The notes under the pieces are model-generated. The model searched no databases. It had not been told where the DNA came from and saw only the letters and a program-made list of their open reading frames with translations. Below are positions 8,625 through 17,536 of a stretch of DNA of 64,000 bases, piece after piece. Positions within the stretch are counted from its first letter, which is position 1; each line of letters begins with the position of its first letter. The translations under genes and the position numbers were made by a program. Origin of the DNA: Microbacterium sp. TNHR37B (GTDB taxonomy: Bacteria; Actinomycetota; Actinomycetes; Actinomycetales; Microbacteriaceae); assembly GCF_001620065.1 (NCBI RefSeq), contig NZ_LQGV01000001.1:1-64000 (forward strand). Reading direction: 5' to 3'.

Positions 8625-9697
8625 CACAGGCTCCTCACCGTGACATCGGCCGCAGAGGCGGGGCGGGTCTGCGCGTCGGGCGCCGGCGGCGTGCGCTCGA
8701 CACGCCGAGGCGCGGCGTCGCGGTTCAGCCCCGGCGGGTCGCCTGCCCCGAGCTGCACGGTGTCGAGCGCGTCGAGGATCGCGGCCGCGGTCTTCCGCAC
8801 CCGCTCCCCGGTGGCCTGCACGACCTCGGCGGGCTCCTTTCCCTTCACCGTGCCGGCCCAGCCGGAGACGTAGGGCACCGAGTACGAACTGGTGTCCATG
8901 CCGTGCGCGGCACCGATCATCAGCGCCACCGACTCGGCCTCTACCTCGCCGGTGCCGCGATGCCTATCCCAGTCGGGATTGTCAGGTCCGTGGAGGCGGA
9001 CGTGGCCGAGCTCGTGCGCGAGGGTCTTCACCTGCGCGGCCGGGTCCATACTCATCCGCACCGAGACCGTGCGAGCCGCGAAGTCGGTCAGGCCGCTCGC
9101 GCCGCCGATCATGCCCTCGTGCTCGACCCGCAATACTTGGTAGCCGTCCGCGTCCACCAGCCTGGCCAGTCCCTCCCAGAGCCCGGTCGGCGCCTCGCCT
9201 TCCAGCAGACGCGGCACAGGGCGCTCCGGGATCGGATCGCCCGTCGTCTGCGATATATCCCAGACGTAGGCGGGTCTCGCGCCGATCATCCGCGAGCGCA
9301 TCGCCTCGCCCGGTCTCGGCTTCTCGAACCTGTTGAGGCGCCGCCAGGACTCCGCATCCTGCGGTGTCGAGGACGCGAACCGTCCAGTCACCGGGGCGAA
9401 GATCATGTAGCCGGGTTGACCCTTGATGACCTGACGGCCAAGGGATTGCCATTGATTGTACCCGGCAACATACGACGGCTCCGGGTTAGGGACGCGCCCG
9501 TTCTCCCAGGCGTCGAGGTGCTGGGCATCAATCAGCAGTGTGTTCCCGAAGCTCCTTGACCGGAACCGGGCTGCGAACTGCAGCGCATGCCGCCAATCAT
9601 CGCCCGTGACTAGACGTTCGACCGCAGCGGTCAAACGCTCCTGCAGTTCAGCGAGCGTTGCGTCCCGCGGTGCTCGCACTCCCTCGTTCGTCGCCAC
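8624..9697 (-). CDS. ArdC-like antirestriction protein with zincin motif
   Basis: The protein has 357 residues with a GTG start preceded by GGAGG. The first 130 residues have the ArdC N-terminal single-strand-DNA-binding signature (RSFGNTLLI ... YNQWQSLGRQVIKGQPGYMIFAP). A metallopeptidase-like segment follows at about residue 240: LAHELGHVRLHG, with an HELGH zinc motif and a downstream glutamate (EVEAESVALMI). ArdC proteins enter the recipient with conjugating DNA and protect it from restriction. As the first gene of the minus-strand operon it would be expressed early. About 140 bp separate it from the AraC gene upstream, with no other gene visible. Confidence 0.85.
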   Translation of the reverse strand: MATNEGVRAPRDATLAELQERLTAAVERLVTGDDWRHALQFAARFRSRSFGNTLLIDAQHLDAWENGRVPNPEPSYVAGYNQWQSLGRQVIKGQPGYMIFAPVTGRFASSTPQDAESWRRLNRFEKPRPGEAMRSRMIGARPAYVWDISQTTGDPIPERPVPRLLEGEAPTGLWEGLARLVDADGYQVLRVEHEGMIGGASGLTDFAARTVSVRMSMDPAAQVKTLAHELGHVRLHGPDNPDWDRHRGTGEVEAESVALMIGAAHGMDTSSYSVPYVSGWAGTVKGKEPAEVVQATGERVRKTAAAILDALDTVQLGAGDPPGLNRDAAPRRVERTPPAPDAQTRPASAADVTVRSL

Positions 9698-9841
9698 ACT
9701 CGACCTCCTCCCGGTGAGAGCCGGAGGCAGGCGCCGGCCCTTGCGACCATGAGGTGCACGGGGAGGATCAGGAGACTAGACGGACGGATCGGGAGTCGCG
9801 ACCGTCAGGCTCCGCGATGAACCCGACGTGTCGCTTCCGTT

Positions 9842-10939
9842 TTACCCGCCGCTCATCCCAGGATCCAGCAACGAGGAAGTGTCAGAGCTGCGCGGCGAGA
9901 ATTGCGCGTCAGGTTCCGAGTCTGCAGCTGTAACGCGTCCGAGGGCTGGAAACGGTGGCTCGACTGAGGTCATACGGTCGACGCGGCGCGGGTGAGGGTT
10001 GAGCCGGTACTGCGAAGGCGTGACCCCGAATCGCCGATGGAACCACGAGGATGCCGTCCGCGGGTCAGTCCAGCCCACTGACTGCGCGGCGTGGGCCACG
10101 GATTGATCTGTCTCTTCGATTAATCGGGTGAACTCGGTCAGTCTGACCTCGGTGAGGAAACGCATCGGGGCTACCCCAGTGTGAAAAGTGAACAGGCGGG
10201 TCAGGTGCGCGCGTGACAGCGCCACTTCCTCGGCCAGTGTGCCCACCGTCCACGGTTCGTGCATTCGCTCCCTGAGTATCTGCGCGGCGCGCCCCGCCTG
10301 ACCCAGCGTAGAGGTGTTGGTGAGCCGTCCGCGGATAGGTCGGAACGACGATACCTCGACACCGAGGCGAAGTTGCGAGACATCTGGCATAACGAAGGTC
10401 GGCGCCACGATACCGACCCACCGTGCGAATAGCTCAACGGCCCGGGCAGCGGCAACCTCCGGCGGGTAACTGCCGTCGTACAGCACACTCATCTGACGCC
10501 AAAGCGGCTCGACGAGCCGCAGCGTCGACACGCCAGGGTTTAGGAGAAGAGGGTCGCCGTCCCAGTCGTGGGGGTGGATACCTGGCTGCACTCTGGTCTT
10601 GTCGGGTAAAAGCCATCCCATTTGTGTGCGCAGGAACCGCTCGTCGACGTAAACCGTCCAAAGTCGCGTTTGCGTTCTAGGCTTCATCACGCACCAGCGG
10701 CCCGGACCGATCGCCAGCGAGTGTCCCGGTGTGAGCAGAAACGAACCCTCCGCGCTCTGTAACTCGACGGCACCTTCCATCACATGGACGATCGTGGTTT
10801 CGTCGAATACAACGCGATTCGTTGGGAGAGTCGGTGTCGACTCGACAGCAACCAGCATCGCTGGTTCTGTAAATGGCGGCGTCTCCACACGGTCCATTGG
10901 GGGAGGAACCCGAGTGGGCAGTGACCGGCTCCCACTCAT
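9842..10939 (-). CDS. AraC-family transcriptional regulator
   Basis: The protein has 365 residues. An N-terminal cupin-like sensor region (TTIVHVMEGAVELQSAEGSF, then TPGHSLAIGPG) is followed by an AraC double helix-turn-helix at about residues 225-315, with EPWTVGTLAEEVALSRAHLTR and the second-helix signature WTDPRTASSWFHRRFGVTPSQYR. The ATG has a GGAGAAAG about 10 nt upstream. No divergently transcribed catabolic gene adjoins it, so the effector and targets are unknown. Confidence 0.88.
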   Translation of the reverse strand: MSGSRSLPTRVPPPMDRVETPPFTEPAMLVAVESTPTLPTNRVVFDETTIVHVMEGAVELQSAEGSFLLTPGHSLAIGPGRWCVMKPRTQTRLWTVYVDERFLRTQMGWLLPDKTRVQPGIHPHDWDGDPLLLNPGVSTLRLVEPLWRQMSVLYDGSYPPEVAAARAVELFARWVGIVAPTFVMPDVSQLRLGVEVSSFRPIRGRLTNTSTLGQAGRAAQILRERMHEPWTVGTLAEEVALSRAHLTRLFTFHTGVAPMRFLTEVRLTEFTRLIEETDQSVAHAAQSVGWTDPRTASSWFHRRFGVTPSQYRLNPHPRRVDRMTSVEPPFPALGRVTAADSEPDAQFSPRSSDTSSLLDPGMSGG

Positions 10940-10971
10940 AGGCCAGCTTTCTCCAAAGGTTGGCCCACCGG

Positions 10972-12090
10972 TCAGCGTTGTCGCTGTTGGTAGGGGATGA
11001 CGACTCGGTTGATGATGGTGACTCCGGCTGCGGCGATGGGGACGGCGACGAGGGCGCCGAGGATGCCGCCGAGCGCGGCGCCACCGAGGGCGGCGACGAT
11101 GACGAGAGCTCCGGGCATGGCCACCGCGTGGGCCATCACGCGGGGCGTGAGGATGTAGGCCTCCACCTGGAGGTAAGCGAAAAGGATCGCGGCGACCAGG
11201 ATCGCGGGGACGAGTCCGATGTCGAGGGTGATCAGGGCGGCGATGGTGGCGCCGATGACGGGCCCGACGACCGGTATCAGGGCGCCCACGAAGGCGATAA
11301 GGGCGAGTAGGGCTGGGGCGGGGCTGCCGACTGCTGCGGTGACGATGAAGGTGACGACCGCGTTCAGGACGGCGAGGACGATCTGACCGCCAACGAATCT
11401 ACCGACCGATCCCAGGATGTCTTCGGCGATGTCTTGGACGCGGGTGCGCTGTCGGTACGCGATGAGTTGGTAGGCCTTGGCTTTGATGGCGGGCATGGTG
11501 ATCGCGAAGTACACCGTGAGCACGGTCACGATGATCCCGCCGGTGACGGCGTCGATGATGCCGGTGCCGATCTGCAGCAGACCACCGGTCACGTTCAGCA
11601 GTTGAGCGGGGTCGGAGACGAAGGCCAGGACGCTGCGGGTGAGGCTTTCCAGGTCGAGTGATCCGCCGATGACGTCGGCGAGCCAGGTGAACCATTCCTG
11701 GTGGGGGATGGCGGTGACGAAGGCGATCGCGTCTTCGGCCAGGGCGGCCACCTGGGTGGACACGGCGGGGACGATCACGGTGCCGACGAAGGCTGCGGAC
11801 AGGAGCAGGATCAGGGCGAGGGCGACGATCGCGAGCCACCGCGGCACGCCGCGCTGCAGGGCGGCTTGCAAGAGCGGTTCGACCGCGATGGCGAGGAAGA
11901 ACGCGATCCCGAGGTAGACGAGCACCGTGCCGAGCGCACCGATGCCACCCAGGATGGCCATCCCCACGCCCACGCCGAGGGTCGCGACGAGCGCGTACCG
12001 GAACGGGTGCGGAGGAAGCCCCCGCACGGGAGCCAGATTCTGGCGCCGGGTCAGCGTGGGATTTCGTGTTCGAAGCCGCGGGGTGTTCAT
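10972..12090 (-). CDS. AI-2E family transporter (TqsA/YdiK-like)
   Basis: The protein has 372 residues with about eight membrane spans and the PerM/AI-2E topology. A pair of spans near residues 30-70 is followed by a long amphipathic region, then a cluster of Gly-rich spans (ALIAFVGALIPVVGPVIGA at about 260-280). The family has been linked to small-molecule or ion export; the substrate here cannot be told from sequence. Its ATG overlaps the stop of the upstream 83-residue ORF (TGATG). Confidence 0.85.
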   Translation of the reverse strand: MNTPRLRTRNPTLTRRQNLAPVRGLPPHPFRYALVATLGVGVGMAILGGIGALGTVLVYLGIAFFLAIAVEPLLQAALQRGVPRWLAIVALALILLLSAAFVGTVIVPAVSTQVAALAEDAIAFVTAIPHQEWFTWLADVIGGSLDLESLTRSVLAFVSDPAQLLNVTGGLLQIGTGIIDAVTGGIIVTVLTVYFAITMPAIKAKAYQLIAYRQRTRVQDIAEDILGSVGRFVGGQIVLAVLNAVVTFIVTAAVGSPAPALLALIAFVGALIPVVGPVIGATIAALITLDIGLVPAILVAAILFAYLQVEAYILTPRVMAHAVAMPGALVIVAALGGAALGGILGALVAVPIAAAGVTIINRVVIPYQQRQR

Positions 12091-12341
12091 CAGGGCTCCT
12101 TTGAATGCTCCGACGTTCCGGTTGTACCGCCGGGCCCCGCCGATGACTCGGCAGGGTGTGTCACTTGGCGCAGTTCGTCGACGAGTTCTCGATACTCCGG
12201 GTGCACGAACAGGATGTGGGTCTGGCCGTGCGTGCTCAGTAGGTGGCTGTCGGTGGTGATCGCTTCGACAAATCGGATGTCGGCGGCGGGGCTGTCGGTA
12301 AGGACGCGACGGATCGTCGCGAGCGTTCGTTCGGTGGTCAT
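12090..12341 (-). CDS. Hypothetical protein, 83 residues
   Basis: A small soluble ORF beginning MTTERTLATIRR, with a helical N-terminus and a Ser/Gly/Thr-rich C-terminal tail. Its stop overlaps the start of the AI-2E gene, and its start lies 17 bp past the end of an SMR gene, so it seems to belong to the same minus-strand run. No family recognised. Confidence 0.5.
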   Translation of the reverse strand: MTTERTLATIRRVLTDSPAADIRFVEAITTDSHLLSTHGQTHILFVHPEYRELVDELRQVTHPAESSAGPGGTTGTSEHSKEP

Positions 12342-12358
12342 GGCCGCGACCTGGTGGT

Positions 12359-12679
12359 TTAGTGGGCGGCGCCGAGTTCGACGAGGAGTACGCCGCCGAT
12401 GATGAGGGCGATTCCGAGCGCCATGACCCAGGTGAAAGGTTCGTTGAACAGGAACTTGCTGGCCACTGCGGTGAGGGCGACGCCGGAGGCGGCCCAGATG
12501 CCGTAGGCGACGCCGATGCCGAGCCCGAGGGCGAGGACTTGGGTGAGGAAGAAGAACGCGCCGAGGTAGCCCACGACGACGGCGATGTAGAACAGTTTCC
12601 GTCCGTCGGTTGCGAGGCGCAGTGAGAGTGCCGCGCCGACTTCGAGGACGATCGCGAGGATGAGGAAGAGCCAGACCAT
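12359..12679 (-). CDS. SMR-family multidrug exporter subunit (second of pair)
   Basis: The protein has 106 residues and four membrane spans. The first helix has the SMR glutamate (LFLILAIVLEVGAALSLR, Glu at about residue 13), and the hallmark AYGIWAASGVALTAV and GIALIIGGVLLVELG segments follow. SMR proteins exchange protons for cationic drugs or guanidinium. It overlaps the partner SMR gene (TGATG), suggesting a heterodimeric exporter like EbrAB or YkkCD. Confidence 0.92.
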   Translation of the reverse strand: MVWLFLILAIVLEVGAALSLRLATDGRKLFYIAVVVGYLGAFFFLTQVLALGLGIGVAYGIWAASGVALTAVASKFLFNEPFTWVMALGIALIIGGVLLVELGAAH

Positions 12680-13026
12680 CAGATGTTCGCCTCCTTCTTG
12701 CGCTGCGCCGCTTGCGATCCGAGTTCGACGGTGAGAACACCGCCGATGATCAAGGCCAGGCCGAGGATCATCACGCCGGTCAAGGGCTGTCCGAACAGAA
12801 GTGCCGCCAGCACCGCCGTCAGGGCGACGCCCATCGCGCCCCAGATCCCGTACGCAACTCCGAGGGCCATCCCCTCGCGTAGAACGAGCGCGAGAAGCGT
12901 GAACGCGCCGACGTAGCCGATCGCGACGAGGATGTACCAGGCCGGGTGGTCCTGGCCGGCTTGGAGGGCGAGAGAGCCGGCGACTTCACTGATGATCGCG
13001 CCGGCGAGCAGGAGCCATTTCTTCAT
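12679..13026 (-). CDS. SMR-family multidrug exporter subunit (first of pair)
   Basis: The protein has 115 residues and four spans, with the membrane-embedded Glu in the first helix (LLAGAIISEVAGSLALQ), AYGIWGAMGVALTAVLA and GLALIIGGVLTVELG. It lies two bases downstream of a TetR-family gene on the same strand and overlaps the second SMR gene. The three form a typical repressor-exporter unit, probably controlled from the operator just upstream of the TetR start. Confidence 0.92.
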   Translation of the reverse strand: MKKWLLLAGAIISEVAGSLALQAGQDHPAWYILVAIGYVGAFTLLALVLREGMALGVAYGIWGAMGVALTAVLAALLFGQPLTGVMILGLALIIGGVLTVELGSQAAQRKKEANI

Positions 13027-13028
13027 AG

Positions 13029-13559
13029 TCAGTCCTTCAGGAGGTTGTGGGCGAAGGCGCGGAGCTGCGCCAGGTCGCCGGGGGTAGGAGGGGAGACGTT
13101 GGCGGCTTCGGCAAGCCAGCCGCCGTCGGCCAAGAGGCGGGCGGCGAGCAACCGGGTGCGTTCGGCCGGGGCGACGTCATCGGGCACGACGAGCCAGGGT
13201 GCGAGACGTTCGGCCCAGCGCTGCGTGAGCGAGCGGCGCAGCTTCGGATCACTCATCGCCACCAGGTCGGTTTCATCGAACCCCCCGGACAGTGACCAGT
13301 CGACGTACGCGCCGATGCGCGCGGCCGGGGCCGCGCCCTCCGGCGACGACCCGAGGCGTGCGACCAGCCCCTCTTCCCAGCGGTCCAAAACGGAGTCCAC
13401 CAGGGCGAGCATGAGGGCTTCCTTCGTGGGGAAGTGATACATCACCCCCGGCTTGGTCAGCCCAACACTTCGGGCCACGGAATCCAGAGACACCGCCCGC
13501 CCCTCGTCGAGCTGAGAGAAGGCGGCCGCCAGGATCGCGGGGCGAGGATCGGTGCGCAT
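13029..13559 (-). CDS. TetR-family repressor of the SMR operon
   Basis: The protein has 176 residues with an N-terminal TetR helix-turn-helix (VSLDSVARSVGLTKPGVMYH then FPTKEALML) at about 20-58 and a helical ligand-binding domain. It is the first gene of the TetR-SMR-SMR operon. An inverted repeat sits within 30 bp of its start, which suggests autoregulation released by an exported compound. Confidence 0.9.
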   Translation of the reverse strand: MRTDPRPAILAAAFSQLDEGRAVSLDSVARSVGLTKPGVMYHFPTKEALMLALVDSVLDRWEEGLVARLGSSPEGAAPAARIGAYVDWSLSGGFDETDLVAMSDPKLRRSLTQRWAERLAPWLVVPDDVAPAERTRLLAARLLADGGWLAEAANVSPPTPGDLAQLRAFAHNLLKD

Positions 13560-13567
13560 GAGTCTAG

Positions 13568-13587
13568 GTTACCATCCGAAAGGTAAC
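13568..13587. promoter_or_regulatory. Inverted-repeat operator upstream of TetR-SMR operon
   Basis: GTTACC and GGTAAC form a perfect 6-bp inverted repeat separated by 8 nt, beginning 9 bp upstream of the TetR start. The position and symmetry suit a TetR-family autoregulatory operator; binding itself is inference. Confidence 0.5.
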
Positions 13588-13650
13588 TAAGCCAGGAGTC
13601 TCCTACATTGGAGTTGCGTCCGGCACCGTGCATGTCAGAGAGAGCAGTGG

Positions 13651-14214
13651 ATGAGAACTATCGAATTGCCGATGCTCCCCATCGTGATTCCCTTTGGGGT
13701 CGCGGTGTTCGGGGTGCTGCTTTGGGTTCTCCGCTCCCGTGGGCGGGTCACAATTCCCCGGGCGAGCGTCGCTGCTGTACTCGCGATCTATGCCGGTGGG
13801 GTGCTCGCCAACACCGTTTTCCCCATCTTCGTCCGCGTCGGGCCGTCGCCGGATTACGGGCCGCAGCCCCTGCCGCTTTTCCTCGTGCCATTCGTCGATT
13901 ACGGACTCGAAGATGCTCTAATCAACGTTGCGGTTTTTGTCCCGCTCGGGGGCCTCGTTCCACTGCTCATCGCGCGGCCGAGCTGGTGGAAGGTGACGGC
14001 GATCGTCGCATCCGCAAGCCTCGCCATCGAGCTCCTTCAGATGGCCACATCGGAGCTCGCCTCCAGCGGACACCTCGCGGACATCAACGACTGGGGGACA
14101 AACATCTTGGGCGGCGTCGCCGGCTATGGCCTGTTCGTCCTTTTGGTGCGCTCCGAGGCGCTGAACAGGATCATCCAACAGTTCCGGTGGTCCACCCCTC
14201 AGGAGGCGTTATGA
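13651..14214 (+). CDS. VanZ-family membrane protein
   Basis: The protein has 187 residues with five predicted spans. The VanZ-like core appears as NVAVFVPLGGLVPLL, SLAIELLQM and DINDWGTNILGGVAGYGLF (the conserved D-x-x-D/N-x-x-GN-like element at about 148-160). VanZ proteins are linked to low-level teicoplanin resistance in some hosts; most members have no proven role. It overlaps the next gene by 4 bp (ATGA). Confidence 0.85.
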   Translation: MRTIELPMLPIVIPFGVAVFGVLLWVLRSRGRVTIPRASVAAVLAIYAGGVLANTVFPIFVRVGPSPDYGPQPLPLFLVPFVDYGLEDALINVAVFVPLGGLVPLLIARPSWWKVTAIVASASLAIELLQMATSELASSGHLADINDWGTNILGGVAGYGLFVLLVRSEALNRIIQQFRWSTPQEAL

Positions 14215-14867
14215 ACCCCGGACAACGGCGGAGCAGGAATCGTGGCGCTGACTACATGGTCACTGCCCTCGAAGCACTAACAGCCCTCGTTGCGCTGGTG
14301 TACGTGGTGTCCGGGGATGTTGTGATGCTGATCGTATGGGAGGCGATCGCCGCCGGGTATCTCCTCGGCGGCCTGGCCCTGACCTGGCATCGCAGCGTGC
14401 ACGGCCGGCAGACCCCTCCACGCACGGGAGTGCTGGACGCGCTGTCCTGGATCTTCCCACTCGTGGCGAGCCTGGTTGGGGTGAACGCGGCTCTGCTGGC
14501 GATCACCGTCCCGGCACCGGTCGACGGGAGCCGCGCCGGCTACACCTTCACCGGGGTCGTGGCGGCCGTCGGCATCATCTTGTCGTGGCAACTGCTGCAC
14601 ACCGGCTTCGCGCAGATCTACGAGAGCATGCAACACCGCCACCCCCGGCAACCGGGCCTCGAATTCCCACGCACCGATACGCCCGGCCTCGCTGACTATC
14701 TCTACTTCGCGTTCACCGTCGGAACCTCGTTCGCGACCTCAGACACATCCGTGACCACCGTGCGCACCCGATGGGTCGTTCTCCTCCACAGCGTCGTGAG
14801 CTTCTTCTACAACGCCCTCGTCGTCGCCGTCGCCATCCAGATCATCCAGCAGATCGCCGGCGCATAG
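14211..14867 (+). CDS. DUF1345 membrane protein
   Basis: The protein has 218 residues. The ATG overlaps the VanZ stop and has AGGAGG upstream. There are about five membrane spans, and the C-terminal signature YFAFTVGTSFATSDTSVTT followed by HSVVSFFYNALVV is typical of DUF1345 proteins, which may contribute to a pore. The function is unknown. A longer upstream in-frame extension only crosses the VanZ gene and is discarded. Confidence 0.8.
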   Translation: MNPGQRRSRNRGADYMVTALEALTALVALVYVVSGDVVMLIVWEAIAAGYLLGGLALTWHRSVHGRQTPPRTGVLDALSWIFPLVASLVGVNAALLAITVPAPVDGSRAGYTFTGVVAAVGIILSWQLLHTGFAQIYESMQHRHPRQPGLEFPRTDTPGLADYLYFAFTVGTSFATSDTSVTTVRTRWVVLLHSVVSFFYNALVVAVAIQIIQQIAGA

Positions 14868-14897
14868 CCGATCAGCCCGCCGATCGGAACCACACTC

Positions 14898-15560
14898 TCA
14901 CCTCTGTTGCCCGTGGTCGTCGGCGCTTTCGAGGAGCATCCCGACCGAGGTGGCGCAGGCGTCACCCTGCCACGCTTTGACCCCCTCGCGGACGGCGAAG
15001 ACTGCGATGACCAACCCGGCGATTGCGTCAGCCCACCACCAGCCGAGGAGACTGTTCGCGACCAGGGAGACCAGCGCGGCCGCAGAAAGATACGTGCAGA
15101 TGAGCGTCTGCTTCGAGTCCGCGACAGCGGTCGCCGAGCCCAGCTCGCGGCCGGCGCGGCGTTCGGCCAGCGACAGGAACGGCATGATGACCACGCTGAG
15201 CGCCGTGATGACGATGCCGAGCGGGGAGTGCTGGATCTGTTCCTGCCCAGCCAGCGCGAACACCGAGGAGACGGTGACGTAGACGGCGAGGGCGAAGAAC
15301 GCGATCGCGATGACGCGGAGCGTGCCCTTCTCCCAGGGCTCCGGGTCGCGGCGAGTGAACTGCCATGCCACCGCGGCCGCGGACAGCACCTCGATGACCG
15401 AATCGAGACCGAAGCCGATCAGCGCTGTCGAGGAGGCGATCGAGCCCGCGGTGATAGCCACGACGGCCTCGACCACGTTGTAGCCGATCGTGGCGCCGAC
15501 GATCAGACGGATGCGCCGCTGCAGGACCTGCCGACGCTCGTCGGTGAGGGTCGTGCTCAC
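14898..15560 (-). CDS. Cation diffusion facilitator (CDF) metal exporter
   Basis: The protein has 220 residues. The GTG that overlaps the regulator stop (GTGA) is the preferred start; an ATG 12 nt earlier is possible. It has five or six spans. The metal-site residues typical of CDF proteins are seen in GFGLDSVIEVLSAAAVAW (Asp in span II) and WWADAIAGLVIAVFAVREG (Asp in span V). It lacks the large cytoplasmic C-terminal domain of longer family members. Translational coupling to a CmtR-like sensor suggests export of cadmium, lead or zinc. Confidence 0.85.
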   Translation of the reverse strand: MSTTLTDERRQVLQRRIRLIVGATIGYNVVEAVVAITAGSIASSTALIGFGLDSVIEVLSAAAVAWQFTRRDPEPWEKGTLRVIAIAFFALAVYVTVSSVFALAGQEQIQHSPLGIVITALSVVIMPFLSLAERRAGRELGSATAVADSKQTLICTYLSAAALVSLVANSLLGWWWADAIAGLVIAVFAVREGVKAWQGDACATSVGMLLESADDHGQQR

Positions 15561-15892
15561 ACGCAGCCGCATCCGGCTGCGTCGCAGCAGTCGGGCTCGA
15601 CGTAGAGCACGACACGCAGCAACTCGTCCAACGCCGACACCAGATGCGCGTCGGTGAGCCGGTACCAGGCACGCCGACCATCGGGCATCGACTCGACCAG
15701 CCCACACCCGCGCAGGCACGCGAGTTGGTTCGACATGACCTGCCGGGAGACGCCGAGTGCGTCGGCAAGATCAGAAGGGTACGCCGGCGCCTCCCGCAAC
15801 GCGAGCAGGATGCCCGCCCGTGTCGGGTCGGCGAGAGCGTGACCGAGCCGCGCGAGCGCGGCGGTATGCGTGAGCGTCGCGGTCAAAGTCAT
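15557..15892 (-). CDS. ArsR/SmtB-family metal sensor, CmtR-like
   Basis: The protein is 111 residues from the ATG that reads MTLTATL; an ATG 15 nt earlier is open but has no better ribosome-binding site. The fold is a winged helix (DLADALGVSRQVMSNQLACL). Cys59 and Cys63 lie in the recognition region (LACLRGCGL), and a C-terminal cysteine cluster starts at Cys102. Mycobacterial CmtR binds Cd/Pb through Cys57, Cys61 and Cys102, so the ligand set matches in both context and number. It overlaps the CDF gene and very likely represses it. Confidence 0.88.
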   Translation of the reverse strand: MTLTATLTHTAALARLGHALADPTRAGILLALREAPAYPSDLADALGVSRQVMSNQLACLRGCGLVESMPDGRRAWYRLTDAHLVSALDELLRVVLYVEPDCCDAAGCGCV

Positions 15893-16084
15893 GAACACAC
15901 AATACATCTGTCTGTGAATTAAGAAGACTCTGTATCAAAGCCGTACGGAGTGTCTCGGAAGGCTCTACGTTTTCGAGACGAGTTGGTGGCCGGTCCTCAA
16001 TCGCGTCAACTCTTCGGAAGTCGCCGTGTGGTTTGCGACGTAGGGAGGTGCCCACCTCGCCGTGGCTACTGACCGCCTGGCGAG

Positions 16085-16549
16085 TCAGGCCTGGCTGGCC
16101 CAGCCGGGGGAGTCGAGGCGGATCGCCTCGGCGCCGTTGTAGTCACGCAGTGTCTGTTCTAGTGAGGCGAGTGCGTCTGGGCCGGCGGCCTCGCTCCATG
16201 AGTCGCGGAGGGCGTCGAAGATGGCGGCACCCTCTTCCATAACCCGGTGGCCGAGGTCGGTCACGGTGAGCCGTTTGCGCCGGCTGTCGGCAGGGTCGGG
16301 GATGCTCTCGATGAAGTGTCTCTCGAGGAGGGTGGTCACCGTCTTGGAAGCGGCCTGTTTGGACACAGCGAGGGCCTGGGCAAGTTCGGAGCCGGTTTTT
16401 GCGCCGAGCGAGATCGCGGTCATCGCGTAGTGCAGCGTCGGGGTGACATCGGGGTATCCGCGTCGGTCGAGTTCGCGGACTGCTTGGTCGACCAGCTTTC
16501 GGTAGGAGCCGAGCAGCAGGAGGGCGAGATCTGGTCCGGGATGCGTCAT
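16085..16549 (-). CDS. MarR-family transcriptional regulator
   Basis: The protein has 154 residues. A MarR winged helix runs from about residue 40 to 105: GSELAQALAVSKQAASKTVTTL, then the wing DPADSRRKRLTVTDLG. It lies directly downstream of the hydrolase gene on the same strand, after a hairpin. The paired GTCAAC-type repeats at the hydrolase promoter are candidate binding sites for it, although this is inference. Confidence 0.88.
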   Translation of the reverse strand: MTHPGPDLALLLLGSYRKLVDQAVRELDRRGYPDVTPTLHYAMTAISLGAKTGSELAQALAVSKQAASKTVTTLLERHFIESIPDPADSRRKRLTVTDLGHRVMEEGAAIFDALRDSWSEAAGPDALASLEQTLRDYNGAEAIRLDSPGWASQA

Positions 16550-16570
16550 GGGATGAGCCTAGGTTGAGGG

Positions 16571-16618
16571 GCGGTAGCCCTGATGAATGACGTCGGCGCA
16601 CTGCATCAGGGCTACCGC
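16571..16618 (-). terminator. Hairpin between the hydrolase and MarR genes
   Basis: A perfect 15-bp inverted repeat (GCGGTAGCCCTGATG and its complement) with an 18-nt loop begins 10 bp after the hydrolase stop. There is no clear U tract, so it could be an actinobacterial-type terminator or an attenuating hairpin between the two genes. Confidence 0.6.
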
Positions 16619-16627
16619 GCAGCGTGG

Positions 16628-17518
16628 TCAGTGACGGTCGATGCGGGCCGTGAACTCGAGGAGTGCGTCAGCGAACGCCTTCGGCGCCTGCTGTGCGACG
16701 AGGTGCCCGACGCCGTCGATGTGGACCGCGGTGACGTTCTCGCTGACCTGGCGCAGCGTCATCTCGGTGAAGGGGTGGTTCGGCCCATCGATCGCGAGGA
16801 TCGGTACCGAAAGGGGGTGCTGGTGAAGCACCTCACGGAGATCGCCGTTGTCCGTGAATAGCGAGCGGTAGAGGCCCGCCGGGCCGCGTTCGGCGTGAGG
16901 GCGACCGTAGGTGCGCTCGAACTCGTCGAAGTCGCTGACAGTGACGGATGCGGCGTCGGCGCCCATGACCGCGTAGGCCCACTCGAGGACGGCGCGCTCG
17001 TGGCCGGGCAGCAGCATCTCCGGGATTCCGGGGGTGCCGTAGAAGCCGAGATGCCACGATCCTCCGTTGTTCACGTCGGCGAGCATCTCCATGCCGTACC
17101 CGGGGAAGGTGGTCTCCGTGCCGATGAAGCTGAGGACGTCTTCCGGGTGGGTGGCGGCGAATCGGATGGCGAGACCACCGCTGAGGTCCTGCGTAGCGAG
17201 GTGAACCGCGCCGTGACCGACATGCTCGATCAGCCGGTGCAGGTCCTCGGCCGATGCCTCGACGGTGTAGTCGCCCTCGGAGGCGGTGGAGTCGCCGAAT
17301 CCGCGGAGATCCACGGCGACGACGCGGTGTGATGCGGCGAGCAACGGAATGACCGAGCGGAACGCCCACCAGGTTTCTGGCCAGCCGTGCACGAGGAGGA
17401 TCGGGCTGCCCTCGGCTCCTGCTGTGACGTAGTGGAGGACGGCGTCGCCGCTCTGGAAGGTGTGGTGAGTGACGCCGGGAATCGTCGCGGCGTCGGATGT
17501 GATGTCGGTGATGGTCAT
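16628..17518 (-). CDS. Alpha/beta hydrolase, epoxide-hydrolase-like
   Basis: The protein has 296 residues; its ATG is preceded by GGAGGAGA. The fold markers are LLVHGWPETWWAFR (oxyanion region), a nucleophile elbow reading ATQDLSGG where the nucleophile is Asp rather than Ser, and a late DGVGHLVAQQ box with the catalytic His. An Asp nucleophile and the HGWPETWWAFR motif point to epoxide hydrolase or dehalogenase-like chemistry; the substrate is unknown. Expression is probably controlled through the operator pair that overlaps its promoter. Confidence 0.85.
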   Translation of the reverse strand: MTITDITSDAATIPGVTHHTFQSGDAVLHYVTAGAEGSPILLVHGWPETWWAFRSVIPLLAASHRVVAVDLRGFGDSTASEGDYTVEASAEDLHRLIEHVGHGAVHLATQDLSGGLAIRFAATHPEDVLSFIGTETTFPGYGMEMLADVNNGGSWHLGFYGTPGIPEMLLPGHERAVLEWAYAVMGADAASVTVSDFDEFERTYGRPHAERGPAGLYRSLFTDNGDLREVLHQHPLSVPILAIDGPNHPFTEMTLRQVSENVTAVHIDGVGHLVAQQAPKAFADALLEFTARIDRH

Positions 17519-17536
17519 GTCTCCTCCGAACCATTG

